This document shows, piece after piece, positions 19,620-30,257 of a stretch of DNA of 64,000 bases. Within the stretch, counting starts at the first letter, position 1. Each line of letters begins with the position of its first letter. The stretch covers positions 15,766,537 through 15,830,536 of the forward strand of contig CM055884.1 in assembly GCA_029582165.1 (NCBI GenBank), given 5' to 3'. The stretch comes from Portulaca oleracea. Its lineage: Eukaryota > Streptophyta > Magnoliopsida > Caryophyllales > Portulacaceae. Position numbers and translations under genes: made by a program. The notes below the pieces were generated by a model. That model made no database searches and had not been told where the DNA came from. It saw only the letters and a list, made by a program, of their open reading frames with translations.

Positions 19620-20924
19620 CTAACACTAGGGTACATTTATTATTAGCAGAATCGTCCCAGGACGACTCGCGGTGACCTCCATCAGCAGAAATCATGGAGC
19701 TTGGATCAAATTCAGGACTGGACAGCACAGCAACAATCGGGTCCACTTCTTTCCTTTCTTTAGTAGCTTCTTGGCCAAATAACAGACCAAACATGTTTCC
19801 TCCTGATAGATGAATCCACTCAAGTGGTGATGGCTCATCTATTCTTGGCTTGATTCGTACACCGGAGCTTCACAGTCATTAAAGATCTCTAACCCAGGAA
19901 CGCAGATACCATTGACATAGCGGGGTTCAGGGAACCCATACCAGGGAAAATCATCCCCCTGCCTTATAAACTGCCTATTCAGCGTGAGCGGGTGTGGCCT
20001 AGTCTCCATCAGCGTAGGAGACTCGAACTAATTCCTCTGTCGAGCTAGCATGACCTTAGCAAGATGAACCTCCTGATTGGTAGGCTTGTATCCCAAGCCA
20101 AAACGGCAAGAGTGCGTCGAGGTAGAAAACTTCATAGTAGCCTTATCCGGGTTTTCCCTAAAGACATTCCAGGAAAATACCCTTGTTTCTTCATGATAGC
20201 GTATACTTTCAAGTTGGAATAAGGAGCGAAGTCAAAAGGTGCCTCATCATCTATGACCGCGACCATTTCAAAGTTTTGGAGTTCTATATCAGTAGAAGTA
20301 TGCTTTATTTCCAACACAGGTTGCTTAGGCTCAAAAGTTCCAGAGACAGCTCCTCCCGAGAGGGTAATTACTTGACCTTGAACGATCATCTTCACCTTTT
20401 GATGCAGCATGGACGCCACTGCATTATAGTTGTGTAACCACGGCCGACCCAATAGCAGATTGAAGGCAGCCGGGATGTCTAAGACCATGAACTCAACATT
20501 CTGAGAAATGTGATCAAAAGTAACGGGCAGAGTTATGGTGCCCAACGACTGAGGAGGTGTATTGTCATAGGCACGAAGTAGCACAGCATCATGAATTAAC
20601 TGATTTTTTGTATTCCTAACTTGGCAGCAGTACGCCAAGGGCAGATATTCACAGCAGAGCCATTATCTACCAAAATAAGTGGGATTACTTTATTACTACA
20701 AAGTGTAGTTAAGTACAAGGCCTTGTTGTGGTTTACACCAGATATAGGCAAATCTTCATCACCGAAAGAGATCACTCCTTGACTAGCGGTAACATGGCAA
20801 ACCAGGGCCTCCGGAGTTGTGGAAGTAGGGATAATGACATTCTGGAGAGCCTCCAGTACGAGCTATCGATGTGGTTTAGAAGCACATATTAATTGCCAAA
20901 TGGAGACATTCGCCACCGTCTTCT
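19620..20924 (-). pseudogene. Tat element 0 protease and downstream linker, broken
   Basis: On the minus strand the protease active-site region reads 'ILVDNGSAVNICPW', a DNG variant seen in all three Tat elements here. A frameshift follows, then 'FMVLDIPAAFNLLLGRPWLHNYNAVAS' up to 20132. Further downstream come 'FDFAPYSNLKVYAIMKKQGYFPGM', shared with elements 1 and 2, and 'FGLLFGQEATKERKE' up to the CRM insertion. Several stops and frameshifts are present. This protease should process Gag-Pol. Confidence 0.8.
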
Positions 20925-22827
20925 TCATTTAGTGAGGACCGCGTCCTCGGGCGTAGCTGGCGTCTCGGTTTGAGGAGGATCTGCCGTTGGGATAATAGGA
21001 CTGTTGCTAGGTCGATTATGCCTTCCATACCTAGTCAAGAATGCAGAGCTAGGTAGAATCTCCTCTTGATCGGACCAAAAATCATCATTAAGACTTGCTT
21101 CATAGACATCCTCTTCATCACTCACCCATATGCCATTGACAGTAAATGCTGTCGGATCTTCAGGAGGGAATAAAGGTACTCCTTCATCCGTAATACATTC
21201 GGAAGGATTAAAAGTGCCCTCTCCTATGAAAATAGCATGATTGGGGAGAGGATTGCTTTTGTTGTTAGGTTTCTTAGCTGACTTAGGTGCCGGTAATTCG
21301 CCAGAGCGAATCATCTTCTCGATGAGGTTTTTGAGCATATAGCATCGCTCGGTGTCATGTCCCCTCACACGATGGTACTTACAATAAGCATTATTATTCC
21401 AACCAGGCCCTTTGTTTTCAGGTTCCGGCCTAGGAATTGGCAACCTGATCTTGTCAGATTTTAACAATCGGTCCAAGGCTTCAGCATAAGTCATGTCCAG
21501 TGGGGTATAGGAATCATACTGGAAGAATGTCGACTTTTGAGATAATCCATGATTCACATTCTGGATGACATTAATTTCCACTTCTCTCGGAGCACTAATA
21601 GTTTTTCGAGTGGGATTACTCCCCTTCCAATTCCGGGACGTCGCATTTCTCTTCTTTCGTGCCTCCAGCTTAGGGCACAACTTCTTCAGATACTCAAACT
21701 TCTCCACCACATGAAAGTCTAATTGTTGAGCCAGACTTGACTTCAGACTTCGACGAAAGTATCCAACTATACTTCTGTTGGAATGACACTAGTCACTTGG
21801 GACATCTTAGAATGCCATCTTTCATAATAACCAAGAATGGCTCATCTTCTCTTTGGTGAATGGCCATGACATCAGTTAAGGTCACCTTATCCTTTTGAAT
21901 CTTGCTGTAATGCTCGATGAATGCTCGACGCAAAGCAGTCCATTCTCCCCAAGTTTCCAAAGGAAGAGTATAGTACCAGTTCAATGCTTCATCATTCAGC
22001 GATGATGGGAAAATTTGCTTGTAGTGTTCAATGCCTATGCCTCAGAGTGGCATCACCCGATTAAACTCCCATACATGATGTGTCAGGTTTGTAGAAGGAC
22101 TGAACTTCTTTAAAGGTATATCCATTTTTCCGGCGATCTTGTCATCAGTTGGAGTAGGTGGTTCGAATTCAACGAACTGATTGGCGAAAGCTGGTAATTG
22201 GCTTATGACATTCTTGACTGCGCTCAACTGTGCCTTTACCTCACGGATAGCAGGAGTGTTTTGGACTACAGTCTCGGTCTTGATTGATGTAGCTTGAGGG
22301 GTAGCCACTAGAGGCGGTGGCTTAAGTACGGAATTATCTGGAATATGGATGGATCCTCCCGTATAGGAACTTTCCCCTAGCTTTTCTTTACCCTTGTCAA
22401 CAACAGTCGCAGGATTAGGGACAACTTCCATAGCATCTTCATCACCATTGTTCATCCCGACATGTGCACTAATGCGGTGTAGAGCTTCCACTACTCCATT
22501 CAAGGTTTCCTGTTGTTGTTCAATACGGCTATTCTGCCTTTCAATGAGTTGTCGTTGTTGGGCAGTAAGCTCTTCAACTTTCTTCTCTTGTTGCAGAGTG
22601 GCGAAGGTAATCGAACCTTCCATCTTGTTGAACTTCTCCTTGAGGAACTTGGTCAAAGCAGTGTTGACTGAGTTGTCAGCCTGGTTTTCATCGGCAGACA
22701 TGTCGAATTGTAGATCGGGAGAGACCTTTGACTTGTGAGTCTGCGCCGGGTTGTGGATTAGGCGGCTTGACGGTCCTGGGATCCAAGCTAGACTCGGGTC
22801 TCCTATCCTGACTAAGGTACAACACAT
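20925..22827 (-). pseudogene. Tat element 0 gag, broken into three frames
   Basis: The N-terminal piece (22827-22042) contains a start at MSADENQADNS, a glutamine-rich coiled-coil region ('QQRQLIERQNSRIEQQQE') and ends around 'STNLTHHVWEFNRVMPL'. The middle piece (21984-21793) has 'LRRAFIEHYSKIQKDKVTL'. The C-terminal piece (21710-20925) has 'YTPLDMTYAEALDRLL' and a zinc knuckle-like C-X2-H...GHDTERC motif ('YCKYHRVRGHDTERCYMLK'). Elements 1 and 2 have the same order. Gag would form the particle and bind RNA. Confidence 0.8.
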
Positions 22828-24183
22828 AGCTCAGCGATTAACCTTTTTGAAAGAAACAAACCCCTCCCGATGAATGCATGACCTAACCGACCTACATGGA
22901 ATTCCTAAAATGCATGACCTGAATGCTGACACACGGGTAGACTCACCCAGGACACGGGTTTGCATGACCTAACTTTACATGAACCAAAGGACGACAGCTT
23001 GATCATTATAAAGGACCGAATAAAGCCTGGCATAGCGGGTCAAGGCTAGATAAGGAATCACGAGTCAGTGTTTCTCAATTCGGGTGGGCCCCGTCTAAAG
23101 GCCGATCGTTTTAAGGAGAATCCATAACTCGGAAATTTATCAGTCCAACTTGGGCCACACCGACTATTACGCGGGCTAGAATAATGATCGACAGGACTAA
23201 CAGTCTACTCTTTCTACATGTTTTATTGTTATACTCTCTAGGAAAGTGGGTATAGTAAAGGACTGGGTAAAACCAACAACAGGTGAGTCATAATTAGCTT
23301 ATGGACTTAACTATTAAATCCAATATGGTTGGACCTAACCACGGGCCGGCCATAAATCAGGATGGACTTAGTAATTAACTCAATAAACCAACTTACTCGA
23401 ACCCCGCGATTATTACACAGTCTAGAACTTTACTCACTAGCTTTGTTTTGACTTTTTATTAGATTTCACGGACCTTCGTTAAGAGGATGTTGTAAAGGTC
23501 CATGTAGAATCATCAAAGGCGAGTTGAGTTTACTTTATGAACCAAGAGAATCAACCTTTATAGATAAATGGGTCCAACCACTGGGGTCAACCATAATTTT
23601 TGAGGTTGATTAACTTAGTTGGTAAACATGACTCTTCTCAGCCCAAATGATCATCATATGGACTAAGACAACATCTCTAAACTTGAGTCGACTTTTTACA
23701 ACAGCAAAATAAACACATAGCACATAACATACATATGAACAGGGGTACCCTAAACCAAGGCTCTATGTATAGAAAAGGGTTATTGGCTAGATAGGCTTAT
23801 CGGCTCATGTACTCGCCCCGGTGCATTCTCGTTGTAAAGTCAACTCGAATCTGTGGGGTGTTGCTCTTCGTGTCTTATGTGGAGACCTCGAAGAGTGATG
23901 CATGAGTGGATGTGGTGACTAATTCTCATCCGGTGTGAAGTTCACCATCAGAGTATAGCCGGTTTGGCATCCCATGGGTAATTTTTGTAGCAATTCTAAA
24001 CCTAAACTGTCGCTTTAAGTGCATGCAACCCAGTCCACATACGTGGCAGAGAGGTAGCCCGGTATATGCAATGCATTTATGCCTAATAAAAATAATGATT
24101 TAATACTATAAAGTAAGAATTTATTTTCTTTCCAAATTTTTAAAGCACACTAAAATTTTTTCAAGTTCTACCCACTTTTAAAA
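22828..24183 (-). other. 5' leader of element 0
   Basis: About 1.36 kb between PBS and gag with no credible frame. It shares phrases with the leaders of elements 1 and 2, such as GCACCGGGGCGAGTACATG on the minus strand near 23810-23830 and the 'TAGAACAATG...CGAC' area. Long untranslated leaders are usual in Tat elements. Confidence 0.7.
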
Positions 24184-24202
24184 CTCCCCAGTGGAGTCAC
24201 CA
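24184..24202 (-). other. Primer binding site of element 0 (tRNA-Arg type)
   Basis: On the minus strand it reads TGGTGACTCCACTGGGGAG. This differs at two places from the perfect PBS of element 2, TGGCGACTCCACTGGGGAC, which complements the 3' end of a plant tRNA-Arg as I recall it. Confidence 0.8.
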
Positions 24203-24603
24203 AAAATCCTGTGGACATTTTTCCTCGCCGTTTGGGCTTTCGAACGTCCACGTTTGGATTGAGGTGATTCGGTGATTTGTGCTGGGGTTTAAACCGTTGG
24301 AAAAGAGCCTTTAAGGAATTTTAATTATATATTTCAAGAATAATACTTGTAAAATTACTTTCCCTTCATTTGTGCATTTCATGAGTTTATTGGAATTAAA
24401 CCTTCAAGAGTGAAAATCCACTTGTTCCAAACTCTTCCAAATTTGACCTAATTTGTTCATTTAAATGTTAGGCTCGGAAGAAAGCAATTTATGCAAGCAT
24501 TATTTAGGAATACATAAATAAAAGGCCTTAAAGTTGCATCGGTAAATTGTAAAACCATGTTTTACCATAGTTTATGCAACCCGATGTGTTTTTAGTTCGA
24601 AAT

Positions 24604-24614
24604 TGGAGTCGCCA
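24604..24614 (-). other. PBS look-alike inside the element 0 LTR
   Basis: TGGCGACTCCA matches the first 11 bases of the Tat PBS although it lies about 400 bp inside the LTR. The LTRs of elements 1 and 2 carry TGGCGACTC at the equivalent place, 3' of a similar short hairpin. Confidence 0.7.
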
Positions 24615-25459
24615 CCCGACTTTTTAAGGGAAAATCCAAGACAAACCAAAGAGAAAAGAAAGAAAGACTCCGACTACAAAACCCAAGAATGGATTCGGGG
24701 GTAAGGCTACAAACTCGAAAAGTAGGAACTTTAGGAGTTCGCCTCTCACAAAAGGAAAGACTCTACTAAAAGTTTAAGTGTTCTTTTTATAAGACTTGGA
24801 AAAAGAATAAATAAGAACTTTATAGAATTATTTCATTAAACATGCAACATGTATTAAAGAAGTATAACATTTAGACATTATTTACAAGGAAAACAAAGAA
24901 ACTTTAGGGCTTATATTGTGCTAGTTTGAAGAAGAGGCATTGCCTTCCTTTTGTGCTTGAAGATGCTCCTCTTAATACTCTTGAATAATACTCCTCAAAA
25001 AGTGCGAAAAGAAACCAAAAGAAAATAGGGAAAAGTGGTGGGAAAGATGGTAGAAAAGAGGGCTTTTTTGTAGCTTTTGTGTGTTTAGGTTTAGGGTTTT
25101 TTGTGTTGTTTTGGATATGGTGTATAGGGAATTAGGAGATGGTGAGAATAGGAACTAAAATGATATGAATGTGGTGATAAGGTAAGAAGAAAGATGAATA
25201 AAATAGTGATATGAGAATAGGGATAAAGATTAGAGAGAATAAAGAGATGAGTGAATGAGAGAATGAGTCAGAAAATGAGTGAGAGATAGAATGGATTAGT
25301 TGGTGAATTGGTGAGTGAGTTTGGCATTGTGAGGAGTAGTATTTATAGGATAATGAGGAAGAGGAGAGCACATAACATGCATGATCTCACATAGTAATCT
25401 CCGGCTAGGCACAAAACACTAGGGCAGTAGGGGGGATGATCCTCCAAGGACGGTAGCTC

Positions 25460-25475
25460 GTGGTCAATTGACCAC
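25460..25475. promoter_or_regulatory. Perfect 16 bp palindrome in the element 0 LTR
   Basis: GTGGTCAATTGACCAC lies about 115 bp upstream of the LTR TATA box in the transcription direction. A second palindrome, CCCCCAGCTGGGGG, is 30 bp further upstream at 25505-25518. They could be factor-binding sites of the U3 region; this is inference. Confidence 0.5.
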
Positions 25476-25504
25476 ATGTGAGCGGAGAGCTCAAGGCCGA
25501 CCGA

Positions 25505-25518
25505 CCCCCAGCTGGGGG
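25505..25518. promoter_or_regulatory. Perfect 14 bp palindrome in the element 0 LTR
   Basis: CCCCCAGCTGGGGG is fully self-complementary and sits beside the GGCCGACCGACC stretch at 25495-25506, which resembles the palindromes at 301 and 3989. Confidence 0.45.
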
Positions 25519-25882
25519 GATGGATGGGTTGTCCTCCACGCAAGCATGGACGGTGGTGTGTGGAACCAATCTGCCTAGGGAAATGCTGGTTCACACTTGG
25601 ACGGTAGCTCCTTTTATTTGTATCTTTGGATGATTATATTATGTTTTTGTGCGGATTTGAACTTGTGACTTCTTGAGCTTGATTTCGCATGGCTTGCAGG
25701 GCTTGTATTTTACGTAGAAGTTTGCATGTAAGCTTGCATGCAACATTAAAGCACATTTGTACGTGTAAAGTGCACGTATTCTAGCTTTTATCTTCCGGCC
25801 TCTTCTTCTATATCTTGATCCTTTTATTTTATATATTTATGTTGTATAACTTGTGACATAACCCGGTGTCTACACACACCCC

Positions 25883-25932
25883 CAATCCGCGTGGACGTTC
25901 GGAAGCCCCAACGGCGAGGAAAAATGTCCATA
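25883..25932 (+). repeat. Inverted copy of the LTR 3' end, abutting the element 0 LTR
   Basis: About 50 bp (GTGGACGTTCGGAAGCCCC ... GAGGAAAAATGTCCA) match, in inverted orientation, the inner end of the element 0 LTR at 24210-24262. It begins within 10 bp of the LTR's outer end. It looks like the terminal scrap of a related element that lay on the plus strand. Confidence 0.75.
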
Positions 25933-25940
25933 ACCATGCG

Positions 25941-26757
25941 TCACCTTCTTGTCATTCAAGTGAAAATGAAAAATGTGATGATGAGTGTGATTTTGATGGT
26001 CATAACAGTATTGACAAGGTGCCTGAATCTCCAGCAATGTCAGATAGGCAAATGAACAACTGGGCTATTAGAGATGGCATTCAACAATCAAAGAGCTTAT
26101 CTAGAAGATCAAGAGGCAATTCTCTTGAGCTTCTGGAGCAGTTATCGAGTAACGGGTGCATTAATAAGGTGAGAAAGCTCAATGATCAAACCAATTCCTT
26201 GAAAGAGGAGTTAATTAAATTGTTAGGTGTTCAAGCATGGCACGAGGTGGAGGCACTGCATAATGAGAAGAGGGAGAGGCTTGAGTTTGAAAATGCTTCA
26301 GCTTCAGTCAATGAACCTGCACTTGCAATTGTGCTAATCAATAATGATGAACAACTCAGTATTACAACTGTTGCATTGGGAGATGATGCAACTCTTGGAA
26401 TAGAAAAATTAGTTGAAATAATGAACAACATTGCGCCACAAATGAATCGAACAAATAGTTTGGCTCATTTATCTCAAGATGCTAACAACAATGCAGGTAA
26501 GTATGAAGTAGCTTATTAAACTAGCTCCCTTTCTTCGGGTGACGGCTCCATAGTGAATGCAAGGAATTTCATAGCTGAGAAGGCGATCAGATTTCGTAAA
26601 GAGAGTGGATTTATGAAAGCTAAGAAAAATATCCATCTGTAGAAGCATTTTGGTGACAAACTCTCTACTAGAAAGAAAAAGAAAATTAAAGAGAGAGAAA
26701 GAAGGATAAGGTCTCTTAGGAATCGTTTATCATCTTCATTTGGAGGTGGTGATTGCT
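25941..26757 (+). pseudogene. LINE ORF1-like fragment
   Basis: An open frame of about 195 codons follows the LTR scrap, with repeated Ser/Asn/Asp-rich segments and a heptad-like stretch ('LKEELIKLLGVQAWHEVEAL'). After a stop at 26517 the same theme continues to a basic tail ('RKKKKIKERERRIRSLRNRL') near 26675-26757, just before the endonuclease start. Assignment to ORF1 rests mainly on that position; I see no zinc knuckle. Confidence 0.5.
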
Positions 26758-26979
26758 GAATATGAGAATTGTTGTGTGGAATGTGAGGGGGTTTGAGGTA
26801 AAGGAGAAGAAAAGATATGTCAAATATTCACTTTCAGATATAATCACAGTCTGATTTCAGCAATCACCTTCTTTAGAATGATACTCATCCTAACTTATTT
26901 CAAATTGCCAGCAACAGAAAAGGGTCGATTACCGATCATGGATGGTTTGAAGGCAATTCATGGAGGTGGGTTTTGGCTT

Positions 26980-27460
26980 GACATAGGGAGCTCCAACTGG
27001 ATGAACTTGCTGCAGAACACCAAGGACATGCTTTGTTGAGTAGGCTAAATACCAGGGACATGCTTATGAGAAAGGGCATCATTGAGGCCTCTGAAAACAT
27101 TTGCCCTCTTTGTGACAGTGCTGCAAAAAGTGATGTTCATTTGTTTCTATCATGTTCTTTTGTGTGGATCATCTTGTTAGATATAATGCAATGTCTGGGA
27201 CATTTAGTGCAGCAACAAGTGTCTCTAAAAGATATGTTTGAATGCTGGATCCAAATTAAGTTTCACAACAAGAACAAACGTGCTTTGGGATTTCCTCATT
27301 TGCAATTGTATGGTCAATTTGGGGTCATTGTAATGCTGTAGTGTTTGATCTTCATGAGAGAAACAAGGAACTGGTGCGGCAAAGTGTGAAATGGCGAATT
27401 TGCTTATGGTCGTCAAAATGGAAAGTGAAGCATTCATACTCTGTTGATCAACTATCCATG
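26980..27460 (+). pseudogene. LINE C-terminal zinc-binding (zf-RVT) fragment
   Basis: 'HALLSRLNTRDMLMRKGI' is followed by 'CPLCDSAAKSDVHLFLSC', giving C-X2-C...H-X4-C, the zf-RVT pattern that follows RT in plant L1 elements. A frameshift near 27310 leads to a short tail ('ERNKELVRQSVKWRICLW') in another frame. It directly follows the truncated endonuclease, so RT has been deleted. Confidence 0.7.
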
Positions 27461-27681
27461 CACTTTCATCATATTCCTCTCATCTTTCAGTAGCTCTCCT
27501 TCAGGTCAATCATGGAGTTTGTGGCTATGTTGTTCTTTTCTAGAGTATGATGTTTTGTTTTTTAAATTTTCCGGGAGTGTTGTCTTAAGAGAACCTAACA
27601 TTTATTTTGTTTGTGATCTGTCAAACTTTGTGCTCCGTGGCACTGTGAGTTTGATCAATTTTAAGGGTCATCTGACCGCTA

Positions 27682-27682
<1 letters not shown>

Positions 27683-27742
<60 letters not shown>
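27683..27742. repeat. (TA)30 microsatellite
   Basis: An uninterrupted TA run of about 60 bp follows CTGACCGCTACT and is followed by AATGAAACT. It may mark the 3' end of the LINE. Confidence 0.95.
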
Positions 27743-27743
<1 letters not shown>

Positions 27744-28029
27744 GAAACTATCGCAAGTTTTTATCATGTATGGCAATTCCCCGTAATGTTAATTAGAATG
27801 TTGAAGTAATGCTAAAATGTTTACTGATGATTTTTGATTATCATTAACTTTTAACCCTCGTATAAATTATAATTATAATATTATAATTTACTATTTCATA
27901 TTATAGTCACCATTATTATCTAACGTTTTTTTATCATCATCTGGTGTAGTTTTTATCGTTAACATATTAACAAAAATAAGGATTCATACTTGGTTGCATT
28001 TTCATGCATAATTATTTAAATTAAATGAA
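27743..28029. other. AT-rich spacer
   Basis: No open frame, inverted repeat or recognisable element is visible here. Confidence 0.5.
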
Positions 28030-28237
28030 TTTTACTATAATAGTTACCAAATGACATTGACTGCGTTGGGAGCCAATTTCGTAAGTATGATTAATTGTAT
28101 CTGTTGGATGATCCACTCTATAATGATAAAGAATCTCAGCCATAAAAAAATTACTTTATTATTTGTTTTTATAAACGGTTGGGAGCAGTTCCTTATCATG
28201 CACGTTTAAATTACATAACTTTTATAATTATTGATTA
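28030..28237 (-). repeat. Inverted single copy of the 30711-31255 core unit
   Basis: The reverse complement of this segment matches the core repeated at about 30770-30970 and 30980-31195. Landmarks are GGCTCCCAACGCAGTCAATG, AGAGTGGATCATCCAAC and TTTAAACGTGCATGAT. It lacks the terminal inverted repeats and is cut at its right end by a Helitron-like terminus. Confidence 0.8.
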
Positions 28238-28275
28238 CTAGCAAATACCCGGGCATTGCCCTGAACAAAAAAAAT
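28238..28275 (-). mobile_element. Helitron-like 3' terminus
   Basis: On the minus strand the sequence reads a GGGCAATGCCC hairpin, nine bases, then CTAG followed by T. This matches the Helitron 3' rule (hairpin, then CTRR, insertion before T). The flanking repeat has TCAATAATCAATAATT uninterrupted in its other copies, so the A/T insertion point is visible. The element would extend rightward, but I could not find its TC end. Confidence 0.5.
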
Positions 28276-29342
28276 AAATACTCGAGCGTTCATATATAAT
28301 ACATTAAAAAAATATTGGAGCGTTTCTCGGTACGACTATGATGATACATTAAGATGAAATTTGAAAGACTTAATCAAGGGGATATAATTGTTTGATCAAG
28401 TAAAACAAAACTACAATAAAAATATAAGTTCAATAATAGTTAAGACGTGGATGAATGAAAAATAAACAATCATTAAGATAAAAGGGAATATTATAAATGA
28501 GATGCCAAATGAGTGGAGGACGGTTATATGTGGTAAAAATGATGGAAAATCACAATAAGATTACGAAATATGAACATGCGAAATTAAGTGGATGTCATCA
28601 TAGAATTTCTAGCACTAATGACAATTTTGATGCTTCGACATATAACTTTTTCTTTCCAATTAACTGATGTGATTAACTCAATCAAGGGTTATATTGACCA
28701 TAAAAATGAGAATTATGATCAAAAACTCATGATTGTTGTAAGTACTCAAAGTAATATGGCACATAACGTGCATAGTGCTTCTTGCAATATGAGATGAAAG
28801 GTAGGGATGCTAATTATTTCAAATATAGACACGGTCAATTACACAAAAGGAAATTATAATGCTAAATTCACCATAGAAGCAACCTAAATCACTCTGGAAA
28901 AAGATGTTATGTATTAGATATTGTGTAATTTTAATTTGGGAAACAATGACTATGTAAACAAACCGGCGCCAACATTTGTGAACTTTGAGAAATTTTGCAT
29001 TATTTGTGTTGGTTGTGTATGAAAATAAATCAAATAATAGGTGCCAAAAATTGTGAAACTGGGACTAAAAATTTCCCGGTTCATTTCCCGCCTGCGGTGA
29101 ATTGGGACCGGGGCCGGGACCAAGAGCAAAATTTTGCTCACGGTCACAACCGGGACCAGGAACTCCAGAAATTACCGAGATCCCGGTCGCGCTAACCCTT
29201 ACCTCACGCCCTGCATCCCATGAGTATAATAACCATAAAACTATAGAAAATCTTTTGTTTTAAAAATGATAATACTACTGGAGACCTTTATAGTCTATTA
29301 AAGAACAAATAATATGGAATGGAGGGCATACTGCATGAAATA
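28276..29342. other. AT-rich DNA with a GC-rich island
   Basis: Probably partly Helitron-derived. A clearly GC-richer stretch at 29071-29215 contains repeated GGGACC/CCGGGACC motifs (GGGACCGGGGCCGGGACC) in otherwise AT-rich DNA. It ends CCCTGCATCCC while GTAGGGATG occurs at 28801, a possible pair of hAT-like ends. No gene is visible. Confidence 0.35.
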
Positions 29343-29344
29343 TA

Positions 29345-29600
29345 TTCCCTCCGTTCCATATTGATTGTGAGTTAACTGAATATTACGGGTTTTAATGTCA
29401 TTATGTAATTGATAATTTTTTATATAATATTTTATTAAAAATTGTAATATTATACTTTTTGGATAATATTTATCGCTACAAACTTAATTGTATTAATTGT
29501 ATATAAAATATCATTATATATATTGAAAAATTGATGCTCAAAAATTAAAATTTTGACTATACAATCTCCAAATACAACAATTACTATGAAATAGAGGGAG
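29345..29600. mobile_element. Stowaway-like MITE
   Basis: Left end TTCCCTCCGTTCCATATTG and right end (reverse complement) CTCCCTCTATTTCATAG match the Stowaway consensus start CTCCCTCCGTTCC. TA dinucleotides flank both ends (29343-29344 and 29601-29602). It is 256 bp and non-coding. Confidence 0.85.
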
Positions 29601-29602
29601 TA

Positions 29603-30257
29603 ATTACCTATACACACCATCATAATGACAATATACGACAATTAACATGAGGGTCGGAAGTTAACTATGAAATTTGTTGGTAAGGCTACATGGAAGTTAA
29701 CAATTAAGGAGACTTGAACAGTGTAGCTTTGCATTTAATTTTTTTAACATCTACAATGGTTAACAGTCAACCTTTTATTTTTCGTAAATATTTTTTAATG
29801 TTAAGATTGATTGGCATATTACATCTAACGGTAACAATTTCTTGTACCTCCTAAAATTCTTCTCTAGGCAGTCAACTTGATTCTCCAACTATAATAGTAA
29901 GATATCATACTAAATTGGATATATTTTGAATATTGTTACCTCTATAATGTAATTTTACTCCGTCAATATGTAACTATCATTTAAAAGAAGAAAATAAATT
30001 TTTACATTTGTAGTATCTATATAATTTAATGCTTATAATATAACTGCAATATAATTTGACTCCCTTAATGTGTGGTTATCAATGTTCTTAAACATAGCCA
30101 TAGGCATAACAATGGCCAACTCCTCAATCAAACTCAAACCAATAAATTGTAAACTAAAGATGTATGTGATAGTCATTGGAATCAAAATTTATTTTGACTA
30201 CAAATATGTTACATAACCACACACAATTTAATAGGAAAATACTGCAATTTATTAGGT
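29603..30257. other. AT-rich spacer
   Basis: No gene or inverted-repeat element is visible. Confidence 0.5.

Larger units (their letters stand above)
1..25874 (-). mobile_element. Tat/Ogre-lineage Ty3 LTR retrotransposon (element 0), 3' end outside window, with nested insertions
   Basis: The element reads right to left. Its 5' LTR (24210-25874) is followed by a PBS, a leader, gag, protease, RT, RNase H, an archaeal-type second RNase H and integrase ending at 6057. Two antisense genes then fill 491-5620. The second RNase H between RNase H and integrase is the hallmark of the Tat branch of Ty3/gypsy. The body is split by an Athila-like element (9138-16859) and a CRM-like element (17285-19614), each with a 5 bp target duplication, so both arrived later. 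Without those two insertions, about 15.8 kb of element 0 lies in the window. The 3' LTR is not present. Many stops and frameshifts show it is inactive. Confidence 0.9.
24210..25874 (-). repeat. 5' LTR of element 0
   Basis: Reading on the minus strand it starts TGTAGACACCGGGT at 25874 and ends TGTCCACA at 24210, next to the PBS. A TATA box (CTATAAATA on minus) is at 25340-25348. It contains a PBS look-alike (TGGCGACTCCA, minus) at 24604-24614 and perfect palindromes at 25460-25475 and 25505-25518. Length is 1,665 bp. Confidence 0.85.
25933..27682 (+). mobile_element. L1-type LINE remnant with the endonuclease-RT core deleted
   Basis: A first open stretch (to 26516) and its continuation to about 26757 look like a LINE ORF1 tail, rich in Arg/Lys at the end. 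A second frame then begins at ATG 26762 with MRIVVWNVRGF, the usual start of a plant L1 endonuclease. It breaks off after about 25 codons. At about 26980 the sequence resumes with the C-terminal zf-RVT region ('CPLCDSAAKSDVHLFLSC'). The missing part is most of the endonuclease and all of RT. The right end runs into a TA microsatellite at 27683. It is flanked on the left by an LTR scrap. Confidence 0.75.

Noticed and set aside
22394..22738. Plus-strand Ser/Cys-rich open frame of 114 codons
   Set aside because: It is the complement of the glutamine-rich part of minus-strand gag.
25866..25932. Start of the long open frame MSTHTPNPRGRSE
   Set aside because: The first ~20 codons translate an inverted LTR scrap, so this is not the true start of the LINE-type frame.
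28801..29215. Complete hAT-like element
   Set aside because: GTAGGGATG and GCATCCC could be ends, but no convincing 8 bp duplication is visible, so only the GC-rich island is reported.
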